Below, one piece after another: positions 38,257 to 47,382 of a stretch of DNA of 50,743 bases. The notes beneath the pieces are model-generated. The model saw only the letters and a list, made by a program, of their open reading frames with translations, did no database searches and had not been told where the DNA came from. The position numbers and the translations under genes were made by a program. This DNA is from Bradyrhizobium sacchari. GTDB taxonomy: Bacteria; Pseudomonadota; Alphaproteobacteria; Rhizobiales; Xanthobacteraceae. Each line of letters opens with the position of its first letter. Within the stretch, counting starts at the first letter, position 1. Location of the stretch: the NCBI RefSeq assembly GCF_002068095.1, contig NZ_LWIG01000047.1:3885-54627 (forward strand), given 5' to 3'.

Positions 38257-38274
38257 CCAAGGCTCTTGCCTTGG
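38257..38274. repeat. Perfect 7-bp inverted repeat upstream of methyltransferase
   Basis: CCAAGGC-TCTT-GCCTTGG lies 7 bases upstream of the GTG start. In the mRNA it would form a small hairpin near the start codon. Role unknown. Confidence 0.4.
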
Positions 38275-39107
38275 CCGGCAGGCTCTTACTGCAGATCTTG
38301 GCCGATATATGAACCTTACAGCGCTTTACTCTCTCTCTAGCCCAATTTCTTGAATGGCCAGTCATTCTCCCTGCTTGAGGCCTGCAGCTTGTCGCGTGGA
38401 TGCCGATGCTGGATACCGAGGCTGGGTGAAGACGCAGGGTGCTGAGGGTGTCCAAATGCGGACCGCCTCGAGTATTGGGCGCGCGCCATTGTTCGCCCCA
38501 GATGCTTCTGACGGCGTAACGCTCTCGACCGATTCTGACGAGCGGCTCAAAAGGGGCTTGAACCGCACGTAACGGCAGATTGTATCATCATACGGCTAAG
38601 CGGCGGATCACGTCCGACCGTGGGTTACTTCTTGACGCTGTGATGAGACTCGTGAACCTCTCAGAATTTCGAACCTGTATCGCGATGCTCCGTTCTGATG
38701 CCCGAGTACTTCCCAGAGGGACAAGCGGTCATCATGCTAGGACAGGCGGTCCGGCGTCCGCTCGGTTGACTCCGTCTTCCGAGAGCGCAGGCCGCCATTC
38801 CGGTATCATGGCGGGACTTGTCGCAAGCTCGCCCATCGCGATGTCCGATGCGACGGACGCCACATCCGAACCACGCCAACTACTCGCGGAGTCAAGCACG
38901 AGTCGACGTCTCTTGCGCACTGGTGCCGTTGCTGACAGCCCCCGATACTGACGCCGCAGTTTGAAGACCATTGCCGTCAGACATTGCTGGATCAAGCGCT
39001 CTGGAGTGAGCGCTGCCGCATACGATCGCTCGAATTGCGCCGCCGATCTCTGCGGGCATATCACGTGCGGCATGAACAATATCGTAGATCGCCGGGAGAG
39101 GATAGAC
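38275..39107. other. No recognisable gene
   Basis: Overlapping short frames on both strands, no motif. Confidence 0.4.
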
Positions 39108-39413
39108 GTGAAGCACAAGCAGCGAACCAACGAGCCGTCGCGCCCCAAAGCGCATCATTATACAACCTTTCTTTTTGGACTTGCGGTGACGACCGCTCTG
39201 TGCTGCGGAAGCGCAGGTGCGCGCGATCGCCCGGCCCCAGCGGAGGCGCGACAGGCGTGCACACCAGATGCGTTTCGCCTCTGCGGCGCTCACATACCTG
39301 ATGAGGGCGCTGTCGCGGCCTGCCTCAAATCTAATACCCAACGCTTGAGCGTAAAGTGTCGCAAGTTCATCTCAGTTCGGGATGCTCCCGCAAGTGATGG
39401 CGTCCCAAGATGA
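39108..39413 (+). CDS. Small secreted protein with conserved cysteines
   Basis: A 101-residue protein. The GTG at 39108 is chosen because GGGAGAGGA lies 6-14 bases upstream; the frame is open further up but that region is unlike a signal peptide. A signal sequence (FLFGLAVTTALCCGSAGA) is followed by CTPDAFRLCGAHIPDEGAVA, ACLKSNTQRLSVKCRKF. This four-Cys pattern (C-TPDA-RLC ... ACL ... C) is common in short periplasmic proteins of Bradyrhizobium with no known function. Confidence 0.65.
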   Translation: MKHKQRTNEPSRPKAHHYTTFLFGLAVTTALCCGSAGARDRPAPAEARQACTPDAFRLCGAHIPDEGAVAACLKSNTQRLSVKCRKFISVRDAPASDGVPR

Positions 39414-39583
39414 GGTCTTCGCGACACCTGGTTTCGCCGGATCATATCCCTGTCGCTATGGGTGGGGCCGCCTCCGCCGATCCGATCAACGGTTATCATG
39501 CGTCACACGGGGCTGGCAGAACGATCCGCAGCGGCTCTCTCAACGTCTGTTACCGCTCACACTAAATAGCTGAAGATACCGGA

Positions 39584-41059
39584 ATGTATGATCTGCCTTT
39601 TGATACCGTCCTGATCGCCAATCGGGGGGAGATCGCTGTTCGGATCATCAAGACCCTTCGCAAGTTGGGGCTTCGTGCCGCGATCGTCTACCACGATATT
39701 GATGCGGGCACGCTTCCTGTCGCTATGGCCGATACAGCCATCGCGATCGACGGACGCACGCCGATTGCTGCCTATCTCGACATTGGCCAGATCGTCGCTG
39801 CCGCCCGAAATGCGAATGCTGGTGCACTGCATCCAGGTTATGGATTTCTGTCGGAAAACGCCGAGTTTGCCAGGGCAGTTACAAGCGCCGGCATCACGTT
39901 CATCGGGCCTGCCCCCGAAAGCATCGAACTGATGGGCGACAAGATCCGGGCCCGCAGCTTCGTTCAGCGGCACGGGTTTTCGGTCGCTCCTTGCGCCATT
40001 GAGGACGATAATCCGGCCACTTTCGTCCGCAGAGCCCGGGCTATGGGTCCCCCTTTGCTCGTAAAACCGTCCGCGGCTGGCGGCGGCAAGGGCATGCAGA
40101 TTGTGCGCGACATCGGCGCCCTGGAGGACGCGATTGCGCAGGCGCGCAGCGAGGCAGAGCGCTACTTCGCAGATGGCCGGCTTTACGTCGAACGTTACAT
40201 CGAACAGCCGCGCCATATTGAAGTGCAGGTGCTGGGCGACGCGTTCGGAAACGTTACTCATCTGTTCGAGCGCGAGTGCTCAATCCAGCGTCGGTTCCAG
40301 AAGGTTATCGAAGAGGCGCCCGCGCCGCGGCTATCGTCTGCGTTGCGTCAACGGATCTGCGATACTGCCGTCGGTATCGCCCGTGCAGCCACCTATCAAG
40401 GCGCAGGCACCATCGAATTCATCCTTGGCGGAGAAGAGTTTCATTTTCTGGAAATGAATACGCGTTTGCAAGTTGAGCATCCCGTGACCGAAATGATCAC
40501 CGGCGTCGATCTCGTTGCCGAACAGATCCACATTGCTGCGGGCCATCCACTGAGGTTGGCACAGTCCGACATCGTGCCGAGAGGCCATGCAATCGAAGCC
40601 AGGCTGTGTGCCGAAGCGCCGGAGCGCGGATACGCTCCAACAACAGGCAGGGTCCTAGTGCTCGATTACCCCTATGGCGACGGTATACGCGTCGACGGTG
40701 GCCTTTTGCGGGGTCAGACGATTACGCCGGCATTCGACCCCCTGCTCGCCAAGATCATCGTGCATTCGCCCACGCGTATCAAGGCTGCGCAAAACGCGCA
40801 TCGCGCGATGCGGGAATTGGTGCTTCTCGGTTGCGCAACCAACGCAAGCTTCCTTGCCCGGATCCTTGCGGACGACGGCTTTCTCCATGGGCAAATTCAT
40901 ACGGGGTATCTCGAGGAACATCCGCATATCGCCGCTGGGGAGCCCCTGGCCAATCTATCGGATTTCCTGGCAATAGGCGCCCTCCTGGCCGGACCGGTCC
41001 GGGAATCGGCGGATGCCGTGTCCGACCTTCATGCGGCGCTGGGCAATTGGAGAAACTAA
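39584..41059 (+). CDS. Biotin carboxylase subunit of an acyl-CoA carboxylase
   Basis: Carboxylates biotin using ATP and bicarbonate. The 491-residue protein has VLIANRGEIAVRIIKTLRKL at the N-terminus, ALHPGYGFLSENAEFA, the ATP-grasp loop AAGGGKGMQ, and the catalytic EMNTRLQVEHPVTEM. It is the first gene of a three-gene set with a separate biotin carrier and carboxyltransferase, an arrangement used by acetyl-, propionyl-, methylcrotonyl- or geranyl-CoA carboxylases. It is about 40 residues longer than fatty-acid AccC, as in catabolic-type subunits. The stop is one base from the next start. Confidence 0.93.
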   Translation: MYDLPFDTVLIANRGEIAVRIIKTLRKLGLRAAIVYHDIDAGTLPVAMADTAIAIDGRTPIAAYLDIGQIVAAARNANAGALHPGYGFLSENAEFARAVTSAGITFIGPAPESIELMGDKIRARSFVQRHGFSVAPCAIEDDNPATFVRRARAMGPPLLVKPSAAGGGKGMQIVRDIGALEDAIAQARSEAERYFADGRLYVERYIEQPRHIEVQVLGDAFGNVTHLFERECSIQRRFQKVIEEAPAPRLSSALRQRICDTAVGIARAATYQGAGTIEFILGGEEFHFLEMNTRLQVEHPVTEMITGVDLVAEQIHIAAGHPLRLAQSDIVPRGHAIEARLCAEAPERGYAPTTGRVLVLDYPYGDGIRVDGGLLRGQTITPAFDPLLAKIIVHSPTRIKAAQNAHRAMRELVLLGCATNASFLARILADDGFLHGQIHTGYLEEHPHIAAGEPLANLSDFLAIGALLAGPVRESADAVSDLHAALGNWRN

Positions 41060-41060
41060 C

Positions 41061-41564
41061 GTGAAACATTCTTTTGAGGTCGATGGCGTCGAATACCAGC
41101 TATGGCTGTCCAGATACCGAGAGAACTACCGTCTCTGCTTGCATGACAGGGTGATTGCTCCCATCGCGTTCTCCGATCGGGGCGACGGCCACGGCGTTGT
41201 TACGATTGCGAATGAAAGCCGGCCGGTCCGCTTCGCTATCGATGGCGAAACCGTTCACGTGCACATAAGCGGCGAAACGCGCAGTTTGCGTTACCGCGAC
41301 CCGCTGCGAACGCTTGCGACGTCGAAGCAGGAGATAAGCCAAGCCGTCGCTCGCGCGCCGTTGCCGGGCGTTGTCGTCGTCACCCGTGTTTCGTCTGGTC
41401 AGTCCGTTTGCGCGGGAACGGCCCTGATGACGATCGAAAGTATGAAGTTGGAGACTGTCATACGTTCTCCACAAGATGGCATTGTCGAGCGTATTCACTT
41501 CGAGGAAGGCGAAAGCTTTGAGCAGGATGCCGTATTGGTTACGCTCATCGAGGAGCGGTTCTGA
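41061..41564 (+). CDS. Biotin carboxyl carrier protein
   Basis: A 167-residue protein with a C-terminal biotinyl domain. The biotinylated lysine is Lys129 in IESMKLE (ESMKLE replaces the usual AMKM). It is preceded by LPGVVVVTRVSSGQSVCAG and followed by GIVERIHFEEGESFEQD. The GTG at 41061 is preferred since it lies one base after the carboxylase stop; the longer frame from 41013 is inside that gene. It resembles the C-terminal carrier domain of alpha subunits encoded separately. Confidence 0.9.
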   Translation: MKHSFEVDGVEYQLWLSRYRENYRLCLHDRVIAPIAFSDRGDGHGVVTIANESRPVRFAIDGETVHVHISGETRSLRYRDPLRTLATSKQEISQAVARAPLPGVVVVTRVSSGQSVCAGTALMTIESMKLETVIRSPQDGIVERIHFEEGESFEQDAVLVTLIEERF

Positions 41565-41565
41565 A

Positions 41566-43173
41566 ATGCAGCAGCTCTCGTCCTTGGTCGATGTCAGATC
41601 GGAAGAGTATCGACTCAACCAACTTCATAACATGCGACTAGCAAAAGAATTGGAGGAGCGTCAGCAGGCCGCACGCTTCGCGCGTCCGGTGCGGGATCTT
41701 GAGCGCCTCAAGCGGCAAAACAAGCTGTTTGTGCGTGATCGGATCGAGGCTTTGCTTGATCCAGATACCCCGTTCCTCGAGCTTTCGACGCTGGCGGCGA
41801 ACAAAGCCTATAACGGTGAGGTGCCCGGCGCCGCTCAAGTCGTTGGGATCGGCATTGTCGCGGGCCGGGAGGTCGTTATTCACGCAGACGACGCTAGCGT
41901 CAAGGGCGGGGCGTGGTATCCGCTATCGGTCAAGAAGATTGTGCGGGCCTTGGACATCGCGATCGAGAATTGCCTGCCGGTGGTCCATTTATGCGACTGT
42001 GCCGGCGGGTTCTTGCCCTTACAGGCGGAGTTCTTTGCTGATCGCTATCACGCGGGTCGGATCCTTCGCAATCAGTCCATTCTCTCAAAGATGGGAATAC
42101 CGCAGGTTGGTATAGTCATGGGCCATTGCAGCGCCGGCGGGGCGTACGTCCCTGCGCTTTGCGACTATAATATCATTGTTGAGGGCGCGGGCGCGATCTT
42201 TCTGGGTGGTCCTCCGGTCGTCAAGGCTGCCACCGGCGCAGAGATTTCTGCCGAAGAGCTCGGCGGCGCACATTTGCATACCAGCGTATCTGGAACGGGC
42301 GACTATGTCGCAAGTACGGAGCTGCATGCAATCGCACTTGCTCGAGACGTCGTCGCTCGCTTCAGCGCCCCTGTAAAAGCCTCCGTCAATCGAGCCGCTC
42401 CGGAGCCGCCCGCCTATTGTGCATCCGAACTTTACGGCATTGTTCCGCGGGATCCCCGGACGCAATTCGACATGCGGGAGATCATTGCCCGCCTGGTCGA
42501 TGGTAGTCGGCTCCACGAACATAAGCCACGTTATGGCGAGACCCTTGTGTGCGGCTTCGCGCGTCTGCATGGCTATCAGGTTGGTATTCTCGCAAACAAC
42601 GGAGTGCTGTTGGGCGAAAGCGCACTGAAAGGCGCTCACTTCATCCAACTATGCGATAGGTCTCGAACGCCTCTCCTCTTCTTTCAGAATACGACCGGCT
42701 TTATGGTCGGCCGCGACTACGAAAGGCGTGGCATAACCAAGGACGGCGCCAAGCTGATCATGGCTGTCTCCGGGGCATCTGTGCCAAAATTCACGATCAT
42801 CTGCAACGCCTCCCATGGAGCTGGCACCTACGCTATGGCGGGGCGCGCTTTCGATCCTCGTTTTGTGTTTACTTGGCCGCAGTCGCAGATTTCGGCGATG
42901 GGCGCGGAGCAGGCAGCGGGCGTACTCACACACGTTAAGGCCAGACAGCTGGCCCGGCACAATGGCCACCTCGCCACGGAGGAGTTGGCGGCCATTCGTC
43001 AACCGATTCTGGAGGAATATCGGGAACGGTCGAGCGCGTACTATGCGACATCCGAATTGTGGGATGACGGCATCCTTGATCCGGTCGATACTCGAAACGC
43101 GCTTGCAATCGCTCTGAGTGCATCGCTCAACAGCCCGATTGCGTCGCCGCATTATGGCGTATTTCGAATGTGA
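41566..43173 (+). CDS. Carboxyltransferase subunit of an acyl-CoA carboxylase
   Basis: Transfers the carboxyl group from biotin to an acyl-CoA. The 535-residue protein is the PccB/MccB/AccD5 type (crotonase fold, two halves). It has HLCDCAGGFLPLQAEFFADR, GIVMGHCSAGGAYVPALCDY (the oxyanion-hole Gly-Gly-Ala), LFFQNTTGFMVGRDYERRGI and FTIICNASHGAGTYAMAGRA. The HCSAGGAYVPAL and GPPVVKAATGAE motifs are nearest methylcrotonyl/geranyl-CoA types. The ATG at 41566 has AGGAGCGG upstream and follows the carrier stop by one base. Natural substrate not readable from sequence. Confidence 0.92.
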   Translation: MQQLSSLVDVRSEEYRLNQLHNMRLAKELEERQQAARFARPVRDLERLKRQNKLFVRDRIEALLDPDTPFLELSTLAANKAYNGEVPGAAQVVGIGIVAGREVVIHADDASVKGGAWYPLSVKKIVRALDIAIENCLPVVHLCDCAGGFLPLQAEFFADRYHAGRILRNQSILSKMGIPQVGIVMGHCSAGGAYVPALCDYNIIVEGAGAIFLGGPPVVKAATGAEISAEELGGAHLHTSVSGTGDYVASTELHAIALARDVVARFSAPVKASVNRAAPEPPAYCASELYGIVPRDPRTQFDMREIIARLVDGSRLHEHKPRYGETLVCGFARLHGYQVGILANNGVLLGESALKGAHFIQLCDRSRTPLLFFQNTTGFMVGRDYERRGITKDGAKLIMAVSGASVPKFTIICNASHGAGTYAMAGRAFDPRFVFTWPQSQISAMGAEQAAGVLTHVKARQLARHNGHLATEELAAIRQPILEEYRERSSAYYATSELWDDGILDPVDTRNALAIALSASLNSPIASPHYGVFRM

Positions 43174-43627
43174 CGCTCCCAGCGAAGGTCGCGCACCGGG
43201 CGAGATGCCCCACGCCAGATCTCCTCATTATCAAACACGTCAACTATACCAATCGCCAGAACCAGCTCAAGGGCGTTGCGGATCTTGGAGGGGAGACCGA
43301 ATCACTGTGAAGTCATTGAGGACTTGAAACTCGCGTGGCGTCAGGTTGTAGGCTGGAAAAGAGATGATTTGTCGATGCTGCACTGTGCGATCCGCAATGG
43401 CTACACCGCAGTCCCGTCGTTTCGTCTTCCTGCCCGTGCAGAAGCCGCGGTCTATTCGAAGTCGCCCCAACTCAAGACTGAAAGAGATCTTCGGTGCACC
43501 TGTGGCAACGCACTAGGGAGTCCAACTCTATTTGATTGCGATTGCCATCTCCGCCGCGTCGACTGAGTAGATCTTTATCCGAAGCGCCGGCGACAGCTGG
43601 TGCAACTGAACCCGCGAATGACTGACG
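43174..43627. other. No convincing gene
   Basis: Short frames only. A 96-residue plus-strand frame (43276-43566) has no recognisable motif. Confidence 0.4.
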
Positions 43628-45148
43628 ATGGATCTTCCTACACTGATTGAGCGCAACGTGGCATTCGCTCCGGACAAGCCTGCGATCCGTTTCGAGGGCG
43701 CGAGCTTGAGCTACCAAGTCTTCAATAGGCGCATCGAGCTGGCAGCGCGCGCCCTCAAAAGTCAGCTCGGCGTTGAAAAAGGTGATCGCGTCGCGATCCT
43801 GAGCCTCAATCGACCTGACTATCTGGTACTGCTGTATGCCTGCGCACGGCTTGGAGCAATACTCGTGCCCTTGAACTGGCGGTTGGCTGTCACCGAGCAA
43901 TTCTTCATCCTCTGCGACACTGGCGCTCAAGTGCTGGTGCTCGAGCAAGCTTTTGAGCCGATTCTATCGATTTTAGCGGAGAGACTGCCCTCGACTGCCG
44001 TCGTCGGTCTTGATTTCGCGCCACCTTGCGGAAGCAGCTGGGATGAGCTGCTTGAAGCAGGTCGGGGAGATGGGCGCAATGCCCGCGCTGACCTGTCCTG
44101 CCCGCTTCTGATTGTCTACACATCAGGCACTACGGGCCGGCCGAAAGGTGCCGTCCTGCGCCAGGAGGCACTATTGTGGAACGGGATGATGAGTCAGCAC
44201 ATGCACGGCCTCACCTCAGCTGATCACGTCTTGACTGTGTTGCCGCTATTCCACGTCGGCGGCCTCAACATTCAGACGTCGCCAGCATTGCACCACGGCG
44301 CGACGGTAACGCTGCACAAGCGATTTACGCCGGACACGACACTTTCTGCATTTGACCGGGATCGACCTACGTTGACGGCGATGGTCCCGACCATGATGCA
44401 AGCGCTGATCGATCATCCTCGGTGGCCGACGACCGACCTGTCCTCGTTGAAAGCAATCACTACCGGTTCAACCATGGTGCCGCAGCCCATCATCACAGGA
44501 GTTACAGCGCGTGGGGTCTCGGCATTGCAGGTTTATGGATCCACGGAAACCTGCCCCATGGCGATCTATACAAAGCTTGGTGGCGATCTTGCCCGTGAGG
44601 GATCGACCGGTATGCCCGGCCTATGCTGCGAGGCTGCAATCATCAACGATGCTGGCGACAGATTGCCGGCAGGGACTGCGGGCGAGATCGCGGTGCGAGG
44701 ACCCAATGTGTTCTACGAATACTGGGGCAATAGACAAGCAACGCGTGAGGCGCTGCGCGACGGGTGGTATCGTACGGGCGACATCGGACGTTGCGATGCC
44801 GACGGATATTTTTGGGTTCTTGATCGAAAACGAAATCTGATCATTTCCGGCGGAGAGAACATTTACCCGGCGGAAGTGGAGCGCGTAATCCTGCAGCACC
44901 CAGATGTCGGGGAATGCGCCGTCGTCGGCCGGCCACACCCCAAGTGGGGCGAGGTGCCGATCGCCTATGTGATTCGCCGTTCGGGGACGCAGGTTCAACA
45001 ACAAGCGCTGATGGCGCATGTGCAGTCGCAACTCGCCCGGTTCAAAGTACCGGATGAGATTATCTTCACGGACGATTTGCCCCGAACGGCTTTGGGTAAG
45101 GTCGAGCATTACATCCTGAGAGCAATTCAAGCGAGATCGCGCCCCTAA
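43628..45148 (+). CDS. Acyl-CoA synthetase (AMP-dependent, ANL superfamily)
   Basis: Activates a carboxylic acid to its CoA thioester through an acyl-adenylate. The 506-residue protein has the P-loop YTSGTTGRPKG (about 164-174), QVYGSTETCPMA, the GWYRTGDIG motif and the hinge LDRKRNLIISGGENIYPAEV, ending LPRTALGKVEHY with the catalytic lysine. It is full length for medium/long-chain or aryl acyl-CoA ligases. It lies 455 bases downstream of the carboxylase genes in the same direction, suggesting it supplies or consumes acyl-CoA in the same pathway. Its TAA overlaps a short frame by one base (TAATG). Confidence 0.92.
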   Translation: MDLPTLIERNVAFAPDKPAIRFEGASLSYQVFNRRIELAARALKSQLGVEKGDRVAILSLNRPDYLVLLYACARLGAILVPLNWRLAVTEQFFILCDTGAQVLVLEQAFEPILSILAERLPSTAVVGLDFAPPCGSSWDELLEAGRGDGRNARADLSCPLLIVYTSGTTGRPKGAVLRQEALLWNGMMSQHMHGLTSADHVLTVLPLFHVGGLNIQTSPALHHGATVTLHKRFTPDTTLSAFDRDRPTLTAMVPTMMQALIDHPRWPTTDLSSLKAITTGSTMVPQPIITGVTARGVSALQVYGSTETCPMAIYTKLGGDLAREGSTGMPGLCCEAAIINDAGDRLPAGTAGEIAVRGPNVFYEYWGNRQATREALRDGWYRTGDIGRCDADGYFWVLDRKRNLIISGGENIYPAEVERVILQHPDVGECAVVGRPHPKWGEVPIAYVIRRSGTQVQQQALMAHVQSQLARFKVPDEIIFTDDLPRTALGKVEHYILRAIQARSRP

Positions 45149-45346
45149 TGGTTCATCACAGTCATTTTGACGTTTTGATACCCACGCGGGGAGATGGCGC
45201 TGAATGTGGGCTTCGGCGGGCGGCTGTCCGAACATGTATGAATGGGTATGGACAAGAGCTAGGTAGTGACCCTACTTCTCGGTTAAGCGCGCGCCTGATT
45301 TTTGACTCATGGATCGATTGGTCCCGGCCCCGACAAGGGACAACGC
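45149..45346. other. Short frame after acyl-CoA synthetase
   Basis: A frame starting at 45148 (MVHHSHFDVLIPTRGDGAE...) overlaps the synthetase stop but degenerates quickly. It may be the start of a lost gene. Confidence 0.2.
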
Positions 45347-45545
45347 ATGAATGTACGTTATCGGATCCAATTGAGCCAAGCCGAGCTGCGACGAACTGAC
45401 GGCGATGCTGAGCGGCGGCAAGTACGCTGCGCGCAAGCTCAAACGGGCGCGGCCGATAGGAGCTGCCGCGACGAAGAGATTGCCCAGAGCGTTGCCGACC
45501 GGCACAACCATTTTAGGCTGAAGCAAATAGACCATGAAGGTTGAT
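45347..45545 (+). pseudogene. IS630-family transposase N-terminal remnant
   Basis: The ATG at 45347 begins MNVRYRIQLSQAEL; after a frameshift the next frame reads ELTAMLSGGKYAARKLKRAR. This order (VRY-x-L, E-L-x-x-L, G-K-x-x-ARKLKRA) is typical of the N-terminus of IS630/Tc1-type transposases. It breaks off at about 45545, next to the truncated end of the S9 peptidase. Confidence 0.6.
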
Positions 45546-45594
45546 TTGGTGCTGCGACCTGGCGAAAAGCTGTAACTCTGGCTGCAGCTATTGG

Positions 45595-46538
45595 TCAACG
45601 GCTCGAGAGATCGATGCTCTCGGGGCGGAAGATCACATACTCCGACACGAATGAGCTGATTGCGCGGATCGCGCCGGTCGGATGAATATGAGCCTCGATG
45701 TCACGGAGCACGAAGGGAGACGTCCCACCGTCGGTGGGCCCGACACGAAAGATCTCACGAGCCTCACTGAGCGGCCGAGCGCGTTTGAGCTCCTTCACCA
45801 CAAAGGGGTATCCGCCTTTCGTCAAATTCCCCTCACACCCGTCCCGTGCAACAAGAAGTGTGTCACGATCGACACAGCTGACGTGCTGCTTGCCCTCTGG
45901 GAGAGAAAAGCCTTCCGCAACGAAGGTTTTGGGGTCGCGATCGAACTCTCGTATGGATACGGCATCCTTGCCGCCATCGGAAAGACTAATCAGGCAGAGG
46001 GGATTTTCAGGCGGAAGGCGGCTTGTACCTCTGAAGACCAAGTTCCTTTTCTTGGCGACGGCCAAGGCGTCCACGTCGGGGATGGTCTCCCACTTTGGAT
46101 TTCTTGCCTACGATCGCTCCCAGGCGTGGTGCGCCGCCTCACGCCGCGCACCTGGTTCTCGTCTTGCCAGAAATTCTCCAAACCGCGCCCTTCGAATGGA
46201 ATATCTGCGATCTGATCCTTCGACTGCGGAATGGAAAGCGCCTGTTCATACAAGCGCCGATAGCGAGGATCCGACTGGAGCACCCCGAGCGTCTTCTCGT
46301 TCTCGGCGCGAGCCCAAGCCACTGCGCGTGGCCCTTCGATCTCCTCGAGCCAAAGGAAGAGGTCATCAGTCACCACCGAATCCGTTCGCTTGCGTGAAAG
46401 CGCCATGCGCTGGCAATCGAAAACAACGTGGCGCATAGGAGTGATTTCGTCAGGGATTTGCTCCGGCTGAGGTCGAGTGGTCACCGTCGCGGGGCCTGGC
46501 GCGTCAAGCAGAAGCCGGCGGAAAGCACGCAAGCGCAT
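45595..46538 (-). pseudogene. Prolyl oligopeptidase (S9) family, N-terminal part only, frameshifted
   Basis: The first frame carries DDLFLWLEEIEGPRAVAWAR and following, the classic S9A opening. A second frame from about 46074 continues LAVAKKRNLVFRGTSRLPPE and beta-propeller sequence to a stop at 45595. The frameshift lies near 46090. The whole C-terminal alpha/beta-hydrolase domain with the catalytic triad is missing, so no peptidase activity is possible. Confidence 0.75.
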
Positions 46539-47382
46539 GACGTAGCACGGCTTGCGCTGTGTCGCGCCCCCTCACGCAAGCTGCGTGCCGGCTAAAGAGC
46601 CGCAAGTTTCAGCCGTTCGGAACTGCACGACGCTGTTCGGTTGCCGACATTGGCTGCCAAGCGGACATCACAGCCTGTCGGCGAAGCGTCTACCAGACAG
46701 CGCCAGGGTCAAAAACCGGGACGCAGCGATGCTGCTTTCCTTCGCATATGAGCTTGCGCCTTCTCGCTGGCGTGACCGGGCAGGCTCGTCGACGGGCATC
46801 ATCCCCACGAAGAGCAGCGCATTGATCAGCAGCCAGGTCGGCATCGCCAAGGGTGGTATGCATGGCGACCTCGAACTCGTTGACTGCAAGCGTTGCCGAT
46901 TTGGACGAGCTTTTTCCTCGCGAAACCCACAAGCCACGCCGATGGCGGGGTTCGTTGACTGATTGCCGAGAGTATTGCGCTAAAGACGGGAAGAGTAAAA
47001 ATGCCCGATAAACGGCCTACGTCGCAACACGTCTTGCTGAGCCAACAATCAACAACAGATCCGGGCTGGTTCAAGGCTAGTGCAACCCTCAGTGCGAACT
47101 GTTCCGTAACGGTGCTGTTTGCGGCTCAGAACAAGTGCCGCTTTCCGGGCGGAACGATCAACGGGCAGCAGCGCGCCGACTGGCGTCGCCACGACCCGCA
47201 TCAGCGTCGTTTAGGAGATAGAACCTGATTGACTGTATCGCCCCCTTCTGATCACGGACCACTCGCATGATGTCTTGATTTCATGCGGCCGTGCCCGCAA
47301 GAACCGCGTCAGCGCCAAAGCCTGGATTGCTCCTCCGTCCTGCTATAGAAGCCTATCATCCGCCGTGCTATGCTTTTCGCGA
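46539..47382. other. No recognisable gene
   Basis: Several short frames on both strands, without motif or good start. Confidence 0.4.
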
